Source of the DNA: Burkholderiaceae bacterium 26
GTDB lineage: Bacteria > Pseudomonadota > Gammaproteobacteria > Burkholderiales > Burkholderiaceae
Reading direction: 5' to 3'
DNA: 64,000 nt
Assembly: GCA_000955795.1 (NCBI GenBank)
Contig: JYOB01000016.1
Location: 1 to 64,000 of the forward strand
The notes below the pieces were generated by a model. The model was not told where the DNA came from, searched no databases, and worked only from the letters and a program-made list of their open reading frames with translations. Of this stretch, positions 34,095-41,631 are shown in pieces. Numbering within the stretch: the stretch's first letter is position 1; every line of letters begins with the position of its first letter. A program made the position numbers and the translations under genes.

Positions 34095-35960
34095 ATGCAG
34101 ATGCACGCTTCTTCCTCCTCCGCTTCCACACCCGCATTGCGCGTTGCCTTGGTCGGCAATCCCAACTGCGGCAAGACCGCGCTGTTCAACCTGCTGACGG
34201 GCAGCCGCCAGAAGGTCGCCAACTATGCGGGCGTGACGGTCGAGCGCAAGGAAGGCCGCTTTACCTCGCCGTCGGGCCGGCATGTGCAGATTCTGGATCT
34301 GCCGGGCGCCTACAGCCTGATCGCCACCAGCCCCGACGAAGCCATTACGCGCGATATCTGCCTTGGCACGTTCCGCGGTGAGTCACGCCCCGATTTGCTG
34401 ATCTGCGTGGTCGACGCCACAAACCTGCGGCTGCACCTGCGCTTCGTGCTGGAGCTGCAACGCCTGGGCCTGCCGATGGTACTGGCGCTGAACATGGTGG
34501 ATGCGGCCGAGCGGCGCGGCATCCGCATCGACCGTGCCAAGCTGGAAACCGCCCTGGGCGTGCCGGTGGTGCAAACCGTGGCCATCAAGCGCAACGGCGC
34601 AGCCGAGCTCGTGGCGCATATCGATCACGAACAACTCCCGGCTGTGCCGGTTGGGCTGCCGGCCGACGCCGATCCGCACGTCGAGGTGAAGCGCCTGCTC
34701 GATTCCGCCGTGACCATGCCGCGCAGCACGGCCGAGCTGGACGACCGGCTCGACCGCATCGTGCTGCACCCGGTACTGGGCCTAATGCTGCTGGCCGTGC
34801 TGATGTTCCTCATGTTCCAGGCAGTGTTCTCGTGGGCGCAGCCGCTCATGGACGGCATCCAGGCCGCTGTGGAGGCCGTGGGCGTGTGGGTCGGCAATGT
34901 CATGCCTGACGGCATGCTCAAAAGCCTGTTGGTGAACGGCATCATTGCCGGCACGGGCAGCGTGCTGGTGTTCCTGCCCCAGATCCTGATCCTGTTCCTC
35001 TTCATCCTCTCGCTGGAAGAGTCAGGCTATCTGCCACGCGCAGCCTTCCTGCTCGACCGGTTGATGGCGGGCGCCGGGCTCTCCGGACGCTCCTTCATTC
35101 CGCTGCTGTCGAGCTTTGCGTGCGCAATCCCCGGCGTGATGGCCACGCGCACCATTCAGGACCCGCGCGACCGGCTCGTGACGATTCTTGTCGCACCGCT
35201 GATGACATGCTCGGCGCGGCTGCCGGTGTATGCGCTGCTGATCGGCGCATTCATCCCGGTACGGCAGGTGTGGGGCCTGTTCAATCTGCAGGGACTGGTG
35301 CTCTTCGGGCTGTACATGGCGGGCATCGTATCGGCGCTGGTCGTGGCCTACGTGCTCAAGTATCTGAAGCGCGATCGCAATGAGCACCCGCTCATTCTCG
35401 AACTGCCGTCGTACCGGCTGCCCAGCGCGCGCAACCTGATCGTCGGCCTGATCGAACGTGCACGCATTTTCTTGCGCCGCATCGGCACGGTCATCCTGAA
35501 GATGATGGTGGTGCTGTGGTTCCTCTCGACGTTCCCCTCGCCGCCGGCCAACGCCACGCTGCCGGCCATCGATTACAGCTTTGCGGGGATGATCGGCCGC
35601 GCGCTCGAAGTCGTGTTCGCGCCGATCGGCTTCACGTGGCAGATGTGTATTGCGCTGATTCCCGGCATGGCTGCACGTGAAGTGGCCGTGGGCGCGTTGG
35701 CGACGGTGTACTCGCTGTCGGCCACGCATGAAGACGCGGCTGCGCAGCTGGCGCCGATCATCTCCCAGCAATGGTCGCTGGCCACGGCGCTGGCCTTCCT
35801 TGCGTGGTACGTCTACGCGCCCCAGTGCATCTCGACGCTGGCCACCATCCGCCGCGAGACCAACTCGTGGAAGGTCATGGCAGGCACCGCCGGTTACCTC
35901 TTCGCGCTGGCCTACTTGGCCGCGTTCGCCACCTACCAGATCGCACGGGTGCTGACATGA
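34095..35960 (+). CDS. feoB: Ferrous iron transporter B
   Basis: Encodes 621 residues. The N-terminal G-protein domain has GNPNCGKT at 21-28, DLPGAYS and NMVD; the inner-membrane domain has two Gate regions with the expected cysteines ('SFACAIPGVMATR', 'LIPGMAAREVAVG'). It is short for FeoB (often 700-770), as in other Ralstonia/Burkholderia forms with a reduced linker and no C-terminal cytoplasmic part. The ATG at 34095 is preferred; the frame is open upstream into feoA but with no FeoB-like sequence. Its TGA overlaps the next gene by 4 bp. Confidence 0.96.
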   Translation: MQMHASSSSASTPALRVALVGNPNCGKTALFNLLTGSRQKVANYAGVTVERKEGRFTSPSGRHVQILDLPGAYSLIATSPDEAITRDICLGTFRGESRPDLLICVVDATNLRLHLRFVLELQRLGLPMVLALNMVDAAERRGIRIDRAKLETALGVPVVQTVAIKRNGAAELVAHIDHEQLPAVPVGLPADADPHVEVKRLLDSAVTMPRSTAELDDRLDRIVLHPVLGLMLLAVLMFLMFQAVFSWAQPLMDGIQAAVEAVGVWVGNVMPDGMLKSLLVNGIIAGTGSVLVFLPQILILFLFILSLEESGYLPRAAFLLDRLMAGAGLSGRSFIPLLSSFACAIPGVMATRTIQDPRDRLVTILVAPLMTCSARLPVYALLIGAFIPVRQVWGLFNLQGLVLFGLYMAGIVSALVVAYVLKYLKRDRNEHPLILELPSYRLPSARNLIVGLIERARIFLRRIGTVILKMMVVLWFLSTFPSPPANATLPAIDYSFAGMIGRALEVVFAPIGFTWQMCIALIPGMAAREVAVGALATVYSLSATHEDAAAQLAPIISQQWSLATALAFLAWYVYAPQCISTLATIRRETNSWKVMAGTAGYLFALAYLAAFATYQIARVLT

Positions 35961-36277
35961 GCGTGTACCACGTTGTCGAAACCGGCGTTGTCGCCACAGT
36001 CGTGGCGCTGAGCGCCTTGTCGCTGACCGGCCGCTATGCGCCGGCAATGCGTGCCCGCACGGTCGCACGCGTGGCGGGCTGGTGTGATCGACCGTCGCGG
36101 CCGGGCTGGATGCGCGCCTTCGGGCAGCGGTTGCTCACGCCGGGTGAGTCGCCTTCGTGCCACTCCGATCCGCTTTCGGGCAGCGCATGCGGCAGCGGTT
36201 GCAGCGGTTGCGCATCGGGCGAATCGTCATCATCCGCGGCGGTTGAACAGCCGATCCACTTCGTGCGGCGCAAATAA
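35957..36277 (+). CDS. Small Cys-rich membrane protein coupled to feoB (FeoC-position)
   Basis: Encodes 106 residues and starts within the feoB stop (ATGA). Residues 5-25 form a membrane-type helix; the tail carries a cysteine cluster CGSGCSGC at about 75-82. FeoC proteins and the FeoB-associated Cys-rich proteins occupy the same position, but the winged-helix fold of classical FeoC is absent. The cysteines may hold a redox-active or iron-sulfur centre next to FeoB. It appears to belong to a poorly described family. Confidence 0.75.
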   Translation: MSVYHVVETGVVATVVALSALSLTGRYAPAMRARTVARVAGWCDRPSRPGWMRAFGQRLLTPGESPSCHSDPLSGSACGSGCSGCASGESSSSAAVEQPIHFVRRK

Positions 36278-36302
36278 CGGCCGACGCAACGTCACAACAC
36301 CG

Positions 36303-36337
36303 ACGGGCTCGCATGACGCGGGCCCGTTTTGTTTTTG
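36303..36337 (+). terminator. Rho-independent terminator of the feo operon
   Basis: ACGGGC / GCCCGT stem around a 13-base loop, followed by TTTTGTTTTT, 25 bp after the last feo gene. Confidence 0.75.
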
Positions 36338-36383
36338 TCCAGCGCAGGCGTAGACTGGTCCAAACCTGAACGGGGGACGCGTC

Positions 36384-36689
36384 ATGACCGAAGAATTGCT
36401 GGTCCAGTTGATTGCGGAAGTCGAGAAGGAAGACCCGGTGGATTTCGCCAACCTGCCCTTTGACGAGCAGATGTTGCGCGACCTGGTCTGCAAGCTGGTG
36501 TCGCGCCAGCTGACGCAAATGGAAAATGCCCATTTCAGCCAGGATGAGGTGATCGTGTCGCTCACGGCGAGCATCGCCAAGCTGGTCCTCGAAAACCTCG
36601 TGCTGAATGCGCGCCTGCTGGCACAACAGGGGCACGGTGAAAGCGCACGCGCGCTGCTGGAACGGATCTCTCGCCAGGCGAAGGGATAA
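36384..36689 (+). CDS. Hypothetical helical protein
   Basis: Encodes 101 residues, acidic at the start ('IAEVEKEDPVDF'), predicted nearly all helix with heptad-like leucines ('LVSRQLTQM', 'LVLENLVLNARLL'). A GGGGGA lies nine bases before the ATG. I do not recognise it. It follows the feo terminator and converges with the next gene, so it is probably an independent unit. Confidence 0.7.
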   Translation: MTEELLVQLIAEVEKEDPVDFANLPFDEQMLRDLVCKLVSRQLTQMENAHFSQDEVIVSLTASIAKLVLENLVLNARLLAQQGHGESARALLERISRQAKG

Positions 36690-36699
36690 GCGGCGCAGG

Positions 36700-36951
36700 T
36701 TACTGGGCCGGCACCACGTTGTACTGCGTGCGAGCGCGCGTCAGTAGGCGCTTGGCGACGGACAGACCGCGAATGGCAGCGGCATCGTCTTCGACCGGAA
36801 AATCAAACTCGGCGCTCCAATTGCAGCCGGTGTGATCGGGGCGGTGAATGCACATGGCGCGCAGTTCGCACTGTGCGCATTCCGGATGTTGCTGGACGCA
36901 GCGGGCCAGCAAGGTCTTGAGTTCATGTTCGGACTTCAGACGGCGTTGCAT
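36700..36951 (-). CDS. Small cysteine-rich protein
   Basis: Encodes 83 residues. AGGAG lies six bases before ATG 36951, so this start is preferred over those at 36957 and 37008. The middle holds six closely spaced cysteines or histidines (C-x6-C-x2-C-x4-C-x-H...C, in 'RCVQQHPECAQCELRAMCIH'), which look like a small metal or iron-sulfur site. No family is recognised. It lies just upstream of and in the same direction as nothing else on its left, and 96 bp downstream of the Fur-family gene, with which it could be co-transcribed. Confidence 0.7.
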   Translation of the reverse strand: MQRRLKSEHELKTLLARCVQQHPECAQCELRAMCIHRPDHTGCNWSAEFDFPVEDDAAAIRGLSVAKRLLTRARTQYNVVPAQ

Positions 36952-37047
36952 CGGCATCTCCTGAATAACAGGGAGTTGGAACACCGAGCGCGCAGTGAGT
37001 TTCGCCATGATTCCGCCGATACTGTTTCAGCAAGTTACCGGATCACA

Positions 37048-37503
37048 TCACGCGTTCAACCCAATCGCGCCGGACACCCCCGCACCAGCCTGACACGCGG
37101 GGCATACGCCGTAGAGCGCCAGCGCGTGATCGCGCAGCACAAAGCCGCGCTCGTTGGCCACACGCTCCTGCCGCGACTCGATGGCGTCGTCGTGAAACTC
37201 CTCCACGCGGCCGCACGACAAGCAGATCAGGTGATCGTGGTGTGCGCCCTCGTCTAGCTCATACACCGCATGGCCGGCCTCGAACGTATGGCGCAACAGC
37301 ACGCCGGCATCGACCAACTGATTGAGCACGCGGTAGACCGTTGAGATGCCGATGTCGAGTTCCGACGTGAGCAACTGGCGGTACACATCTTCTGCGCTCA
37401 GGTGGCGGCCGTGTTCCGTACCGGCGGTGAGGATTTCCAGAATCTTGACGCGCGGCGACGTGGCTTTGAGCCCCGCCCGGTGCAGGTCGGTCGAGTTTGG
37501 CAT
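37048..37503 (-). CDS. fur: Fur-family ferric uptake regulator (paralogue near feo)
   Basis: Encodes 151 residues with the Fur winged helix ('LKATSPRVKILEIL', 'DIGISTVYRVLNQLVDAGVL') and metal sites: 'HHDHLICLSCGRVEEF' and a second CPAC pair. This is Fur rather than Zur or PerR by motif, but the C-terminus differs from the housekeeping Fur of Ralstonia as I remember it, so it may be a second copy. ATG 37503 fits the family start ('MPNSTDLHRAGLKATSPR'). A Fur-box promoter lies 355 bp upstream in the same direction; whether it reads through the intervening structured region is uncertain. Confidence 0.88.
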   Translation of the reverse strand: MPNSTDLHRAGLKATSPRVKILEILTAGTEHGRHLSAEDVYRQLLTSELDIGISTVYRVLNQLVDAGVLLRHTFEAGHAVYELDEGAHHDHLICLSCGRVEEFHDDAIESRQERVANERGFVLRDHALALYGVCPACQAGAGVSGAIGLNA

Positions 37504-37604
37504 GGCGTTCGTTGGGCGAGATTTGGGTACGGCAGGCGGGGTATTGCAGCGGGAGAGAACGGAAACGACAAGGCCACGAACATGCAGGCCGGGTCGACAA
37601 GTTC

Positions 37605-37851
37605 TAAAAAAAAACGGCATGGCTGGCAGCCCGGAAAAGTCGCAGTCGGGAAAGCGGGGTCTGAGTGCTTTCCCGACTGTCGGGCGGCTTGCTACTGCCA
37701 AACGCTCTGTGTGTCAGAGCGGTCCCCACAAAAGATCGAGTGCCGGGCGCTGCCCATGGAATAGCGAGCGCACGCAGCGAAATTCGGTTCGATGCGGCGC
37801 TCTGAGGGATATGCCCTAAGGGGCGGATCCATCGGCTGCAGCGCCGTCGAT
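37605..37851 (-). ncRNA. Candidate Fur-controlled small RNA upstream of the Fur-family gene
   Basis: From the expected start near 37851 the minus strand has no ribosome-binding site or credible frame but several hairpins: CCATCG / CGATGG at the very 5' end, GCTCTG / CAGAGC (about 37703-37720), and a perfect 12-bp stem AGTCGGGAAAGC / GCTTTCCCGACT (about 37644-37678). It ends in nine U residues (37605-37613) preceded by a short GGCT / AGCC hairpin. This looks like a 240-nt iron-responsive small RNA. The alternative is a long structured leader of the Fur-family mRNA. Confidence 0.5.
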
Positions 37852-37857
37852 GGACAC

Positions 37858-37886
37858 ACTATAAATGCGAATGATTCGCATTACAA
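37858..37886 (-). promoter_or_regulatory. Sigma-70 promoter with an embedded perfect Fur box (minus strand)
   Basis: On the minus strand TTGTAA and TATAGT are separated by exactly 17 bases, and AATGCGAAT-n-ATTCGCATT, a perfect 19-bp Fur palindrome (37864-37882), fills the spacer. Iron-loaded Fur would block RNA polymerase completely. It points toward the candidate small RNA and the Fur-family gene. Confidence 0.8.
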
Positions 37887-38162
37887 GCGTTTTTCTTTGC
37901 GATCTTTGAAGACCCCGATCCGAGCGCGGCTTTCTCGACGCCGCAGGCGGCATCACACCGGCCCGATTGCGCGGGCGTAGCCGTCTACCCCCTCAATGCT
38001 GACGGTCTGATGACGCATCAAGCGTCCGCTACGATCTTTTCACTGCCGGCGTACGCATCGATCTGGCTACGAGTTAGCAGATTGGCTTGCTGCTGATCAT
38101 ATTGGTTGCACACAAAGGGGCCTGCGTGGACGTCGTCGGCGTGTGCTTCGGACTGCTGATGG
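37887..38162. other. Intergenic stretch without a recognisable gene
   Basis: 276 bp between the Fur-box promoter and the 3' end of the alpha/beta hydrolase gene. I find no frame with a ribosome-binding site and no clear terminator for the hydrolase gene. Confidence 0.55.
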
Positions 38163-39041
38163 CTACGTATGGGGCGACCAGGCAACAAATTGACTAAGCG
38201 CCCGGTTGAACGCGCCCGGGTTGGCGATGTTCATGCCATGCGAGGCGCCGGCGATGGTTTGACGTTCAGCCTGCGGAATCCACGCATGGAGTTTGTCGAC
38301 GGTGTTCCGGAACATGCGCGGGCTCTTTTGCCCGTCGATCAGCAACGTACGGCACTGGATTTCGCTGGCCGCCTCAGGCGTATAGGCGGGTAGTGGATCA
38401 CGCAGCTGCTTGGGCAGCGTGAGCGCGTTGTCCAGCGCCATCCTGCGAAAGCTCTGCGTGCTCATGCTCCAGAAGCCGGGCATGGTGACCGAGTCCACAA
38501 ACAGGTTCAGGCCGGCGTCGAATTCACCCTGTTCGATCAGGTCGGCAGCTTGCGCTCTCAATGCCTGGACCGCAGGCGGCAAGGCGCCGGTCGCTGCTTG
38601 CGGCGTTGCCTGCAACGGCCCGCCCGGATCGGCCAGCGTGAGCGTCTTTACCAGGTGCGGGTACTGCCGCGCCAGATGGAACGCAACGCAACCGCCGCGC
38701 GAATGGCCAACCAGGTGCACCGGGCCCAGCCCGAGCGCCTCGATGAACTCTGCCGTTTCAACGACGTGCGCTTCCCAGCTGAAATCGCCGTGCCCGAATG
38801 CGTGGGTTTCCGGCCAATAGTGGCCCAGGCTCGGCGCAAAGCAGCGGAACTGCTTCGACAGCGCGGCAAGCTGCGGATCCCAATAGCGGTAATCGCACAA
38901 CGACCCGTGAACAAAGACCATCGGCTCGCCGCTTCCCGCTTCTACGTAGGGCACCGAGGTGCCCGAGGCGGTGGCAGCAAAAGCGGGTTGTGGCCATATA
39001 CCGGCAAGAGCCAGCGTCGTCAGGGGCGTTCGCGCATTCAT
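38163..39041 (-). CDS. Exported alpha/beta hydrolase
   Basis: Encodes 292 residues with a short signal-like N-terminus (about 1-23, ending AFA). The fold's features are clear: 'VFVHGSLCDYRYW', nucleophile elbow GHSRGG with serine, and a C-terminal 'GASHGMN' histidine. The substrate is unknown; it is probably an esterase or lipase-type enzyme in the periplasm. It is divergent from a LysR gene, with a dyad between them. Confidence 0.85.
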   Translation of the reverse strand: MNARTPLTTLALAGIWPQPAFAATASGTSVPYVEAGSGEPMVFVHGSLCDYRYWDPQLAALSKQFRCFAPSLGHYWPETHAFGHGDFSWEAHVVETAEFIEALGLGPVHLVGHSRGGCVAFHLARQYPHLVKTLTLADPGGPLQATPQAATGALPPAVQALRAQAADLIEQGEFDAGLNLFVDSVTMPGFWSMSTQSFRRMALDNALTLPKQLRDPLPAYTPEAASEIQCRTLLIDGQKSPRMFRNTVDKLHAWIPQAERQTIAGASHGMNIANPGAFNRALSQFVAWSPHT

Positions 39042-39076
39042 TGTTGAAACTCCGTTTTGCCGAGACTTTGCTGCAC

Positions 39077-39098
39077 TGCGATTGAAAAGAAAATCGCA
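39077..39098. promoter_or_regulatory. Candidate LysR operator
   Basis: TGCGATT / AATCGCA 7-bp inverted arms spaced 8 bases, in the 111-bp gap between the alpha/beta hydrolase gene and the LysR gene at 39153. Confidence 0.5.
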
Positions 39099-39152
39099 TA
39101 ATATTGATGGAATCTTTCAGTTTTTCTGATACATCCTCGCAAGCGAGCGCGC

Positions 39153-40016
39153 ATGAGTACCGAGATGAAAGCCCTGGACGTCGACGTTCTCACCATGATC
39201 GTCGCCGTTGCCGACACAGGCACGATCAGCCGGGCGGCAGATCTCGTGCACCGCTCGCAATCGGCCGTGAGCATGCAGATCAAGACGCTGGAATCGGCGC
39301 TCGGAAAGGCGCTGTTCGTGCGCAAGCCGCGTAGCGTGATACCAACACAAGACGGCGAGGTGCTGCTGGCGTATGCGCGCCGGATCATTGCGCTGCGTGA
39401 TGAAGCCTGGGCAGCGGTCGTGCGGCCGGACGTGACGGGCCGCGTGGTGATCGGTGTGCCGGACGACTACGCGTCGTCGCTGTTCCCACCGATTCTCAAG
39501 AAATTCTCGGCCAGCTATCCGAAGGTCGAGATCCAGGTGATCGGCTTGCCCAGCGTGGCGTTAGCGCCAATGTTGCGTGATGGCACGGTGGACCTCGTCT
39601 GCGCCACGCGCGTCAAAGGGCTGACCGGCGAATTTTTGCGGCACGAACCAATGGTGTGGGCAGCAGGCCCGGGGGCCACGGAAATCTGGCGTGAACGGCC
39701 ATTGCCCATTGCGGTGTTTCTGCCCGGCAGCGTCGCGCGGGAAAAAGCGATCCGCAGTCTCGAGCGCGCAAAGATCGCCTACCGGACTTCGTATGAAAGC
39801 CCGAGCCTGCTGGGCTTGCTGACGATGGCCCGCGCGGGCCTCGCCGTCACCCCATTGGCGCGATGTGCCGTGCCCTCCGACTTTACGTTGCTCGGAGCCA
39901 CGCACGGCCTGCCGGAGATCGGTACGTTGGAGATCGTCTTGGCGCGTAGTGTCACTTCCAACCGACAACCCTGCGATTTCCTCGCCGAGCGAATTGTCGC
40001 CGAGCTGAATGCGTGA
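39153..40016 (+). CDS. LysR-type transcriptional regulator
   Basis: Encodes 287 residues. Helix-turn-helix 'TGTISRAADLVHRSQSAV' region near residues 22-45 and a substrate-binding domain from about 90. It probably controls the divergent hydrolase gene. It is related in layout to the regulator at 40662 ('SPSLLGLLTMARAGLAVTPL' versus 'SPSLASLCAAVSAGLGVSLL'), suggesting the same LysR subgroup. An in-frame ATG at 39165 is an alternative start. Confidence 0.92.
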   Translation: MSTEMKALDVDVLTMIVAVADTGTISRAADLVHRSQSAVSMQIKTLESALGKALFVRKPRSVIPTQDGEVLLAYARRIIALRDEAWAAVVRPDVTGRVVIGVPDDYASSLFPPILKKFSASYPKVEIQVIGLPSVALAPMLRDGTVDLVCATRVKGLTGEFLRHEPMVWAAGPGATEIWRERPLPIAVFLPGSVAREKAIRSLERAKIAYRTSYESPSLLGLLTMARAGLAVTPLARCAVPSDFTLLGATHGLPEIGTLEIVLARSVTSNRQPCDFLAERIVAELNA

Positions 40017-40093
40017 GCCCGCTTCGTCCATCTTCCCCTGACCGATCGGGGAATCGCTCGCTTCTGAAACAACCGCGGCTAGTTCGTTGAATC

Positions 40094-40567
40094 TCAGGGC
40101 GCAGGTTCAGCCCGAGCGCGACGGGCCTGCCAAGCTTCGTAAAGGCCCTGCTCGCCCGTCGGCCTGGACGGATGCAGTTGCAGTTCACCGTCCGCCGGTG
40201 CGCGACGCATTTCGGCATACAGGGCGGCGGTCGACATACCGAAAGGCTCGCCATCTTCGTTCGAATACGCGAAGTACACCGCGCGAATACCGCAGCGGTG
40301 CATCGCCGCAAAACACATCGGGCACGGATGGCCGCTGGCGTACATCACCGCACCGCGCAAGTCGGGCGTGGCCAGCGTGTGGCTTGCCTGGCGGATGGCC
40401 TGCATTTCGGCATGCGCGGTGGGGTCGTTGGTGGTGTGCACCTCGTTGACGGCACGCGCGGCGATCTTGCCGTCGCGCACCAGCACCGCTCCAAACGGCA
40501 GGCCACCGGCGTTGACGTTACCGCGCGCAAGCTCCACCGCCTCACGCATGAACTGCTCATCGAACAT
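40094..40567 (-). CDS. Nucleoside/guanine deaminase-type zinc enzyme
   Basis: Encodes 157 residues of the cytidine-deaminase-like fold: zinc and proton-shuttle motif HAEMQAI and PCPMC at the second site. The closest group is guanine deaminase (GuaD) and tRNA adenosine deaminase-like small enzymes; the 'YSNEDGEPFGM' loop suggests guanine or a related purine/pterin. It is cytoplasmic and divergent from a LysR gene, which may regulate it. Confidence 0.88.
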   Translation of the reverse strand: MFDEQFMREAVELARGNVNAGGLPFGAVLVRDGKIAARAVNEVHTTNDPTAHAEMQAIRQASHTLATPDLRGAVMYASGHPCPMCFAAMHRCGIRAVYFAYSNEDGEPFGMSTAALYAEMRRAPADGELQLHPSRPTGEQGLYEAWQARRARAEPAP

Positions 40568-40661
40568 CGGGTTCTCCGCATACGAAATTGCGGGTCGATT
40601 ATGGTTGTGCCCCTAAACATGTTCAAATTAAATAGCGGAATGATGTTCAGTGGGTTTTCAA

Positions 40662-41549
40662 ATGATTGATCTTGTCTTGCTGCGCAGCTTTGTCACGGTG
40701 GTCGATACGGGCAACTTCACCCGCGCGGCCGAGCATCTGCACCTGACGCAATCGACTGTCAGCCAGCAGATCCTGCGGCTCGAGCAGCAGCTGGACTGCC
40801 GCCTGCTCGACCGCAGCCAGCGCCAGGTGCTACCGACGGAAGAAGGCGATCGCCTGCTTGGCTACGCCCGCCGTTTGCTACGGCTGGCCAACGAAGCCAG
40901 CGAGGCGCTCAGCCCCGAACACACTGGCGGCGTGCTGCGCCTGGGCGTGCCGGAAGACCTTGGCAGCGGCGCACTGATGCCGCTCATCGCCAGCTTCGCG
41001 CGCGAGCGCCCGCGGCTACGTCTGGAGGTGGAAAGCGGCCTCTCCCACCACCTGCTGCGCCTGTACCGCAACGGCGATCTCGACATGCTGCTCGTCAAGC
41101 AATGGGGCACCGATAGCGATTGCCATGCGCGCTGGGCTGAGCCGGTTTGCTGGATCGACAGCGCCGAGCGGCCGCACACGCTGCCGCTCGGGCCATCGCA
41201 ACCTGCGGTGCCGCTGGTGGTGTTTCCGGTGGGCGCGCTGTATCGGCAGGAGATGCTGCACGCGCTGGAATCGATCGGCCAGCCATGGCGTATCACGTAT
41301 TCAAGCCCGAGCCTGGCGAGCCTGTGCGCGGCTGTCAGCGCGGGGTTGGGCGTGAGCCTGCTGCCGGCCAGCACCGTGCAGGCCGGACATCGCGTGCTCG
41401 GCGCTGCCGATGGGTTTCCGGAGATCGGCGGACTGGAGCTGGCGCTTTTTGCGCGACCCGACCTCGACAGCGCGGGGCGCGCGTTGCGCGATCGCCTTGT
41501 CGACATGTGCTCCGCGCGCGCGCAAGCGCTGCAGTCCGCCGCCGGCTGA
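40662..41549 (+). CDS. LysR-type transcriptional regulator
   Basis: Encodes 295 residues from ATG 40662 ('MIDLVLLRSFVTVVDTGNF'), the usual LysR opening; an ATG 12 bases upstream is also possible. The helix-turn-helix is 'FTRAAEHLHLTQSTVSQQI'. The 94-bp gap to the divergent deaminase gene contains repeated ATGTTCA elements (about 40618 and 40642) that may be binding sites. Purine-linked control is suggested by the neighbour, not shown. Confidence 0.92.
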   Translation: MIDLVLLRSFVTVVDTGNFTRAAEHLHLTQSTVSQQILRLEQQLDCRLLDRSQRQVLPTEEGDRLLGYARRLLRLANEASEALSPEHTGGVLRLGVPEDLGSGALMPLIASFARERPRLRLEVESGLSHHLLRLYRNGDLDMLLVKQWGTDSDCHARWAEPVCWIDSAERPHTLPLGPSQPAVPLVVFPVGALYRQEMLHALESIGQPWRITYSSPSLASLCAAVSAGLGVSLLPASTVQAGHRVLGAADGFPEIGGLELALFARPDLDSAGRALRDRLVDMCSARAQALQSAAG

Positions 41550-41564
41550 GCACCAAAGCGCCAA

Positions 41565-41603
41565 AGAAAAAAGCCGGACCCGCTGATCGCGAAGTCCGGC
41601 TTT
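41565..41603 (-). terminator. Rho-independent terminator of ahpF
   Basis: AAGCCGGAC / GTCCGGCTT stem with a 14-base loop; on the minus strand it is followed by six U residues. It lies 29 bp beyond the ahpF stop codon and may also act on the convergent LysR transcript. Confidence 0.85.
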
Positions 41604-41631
41604 GTACGGCTGGGTTCAGCCTGTTTCAGCT

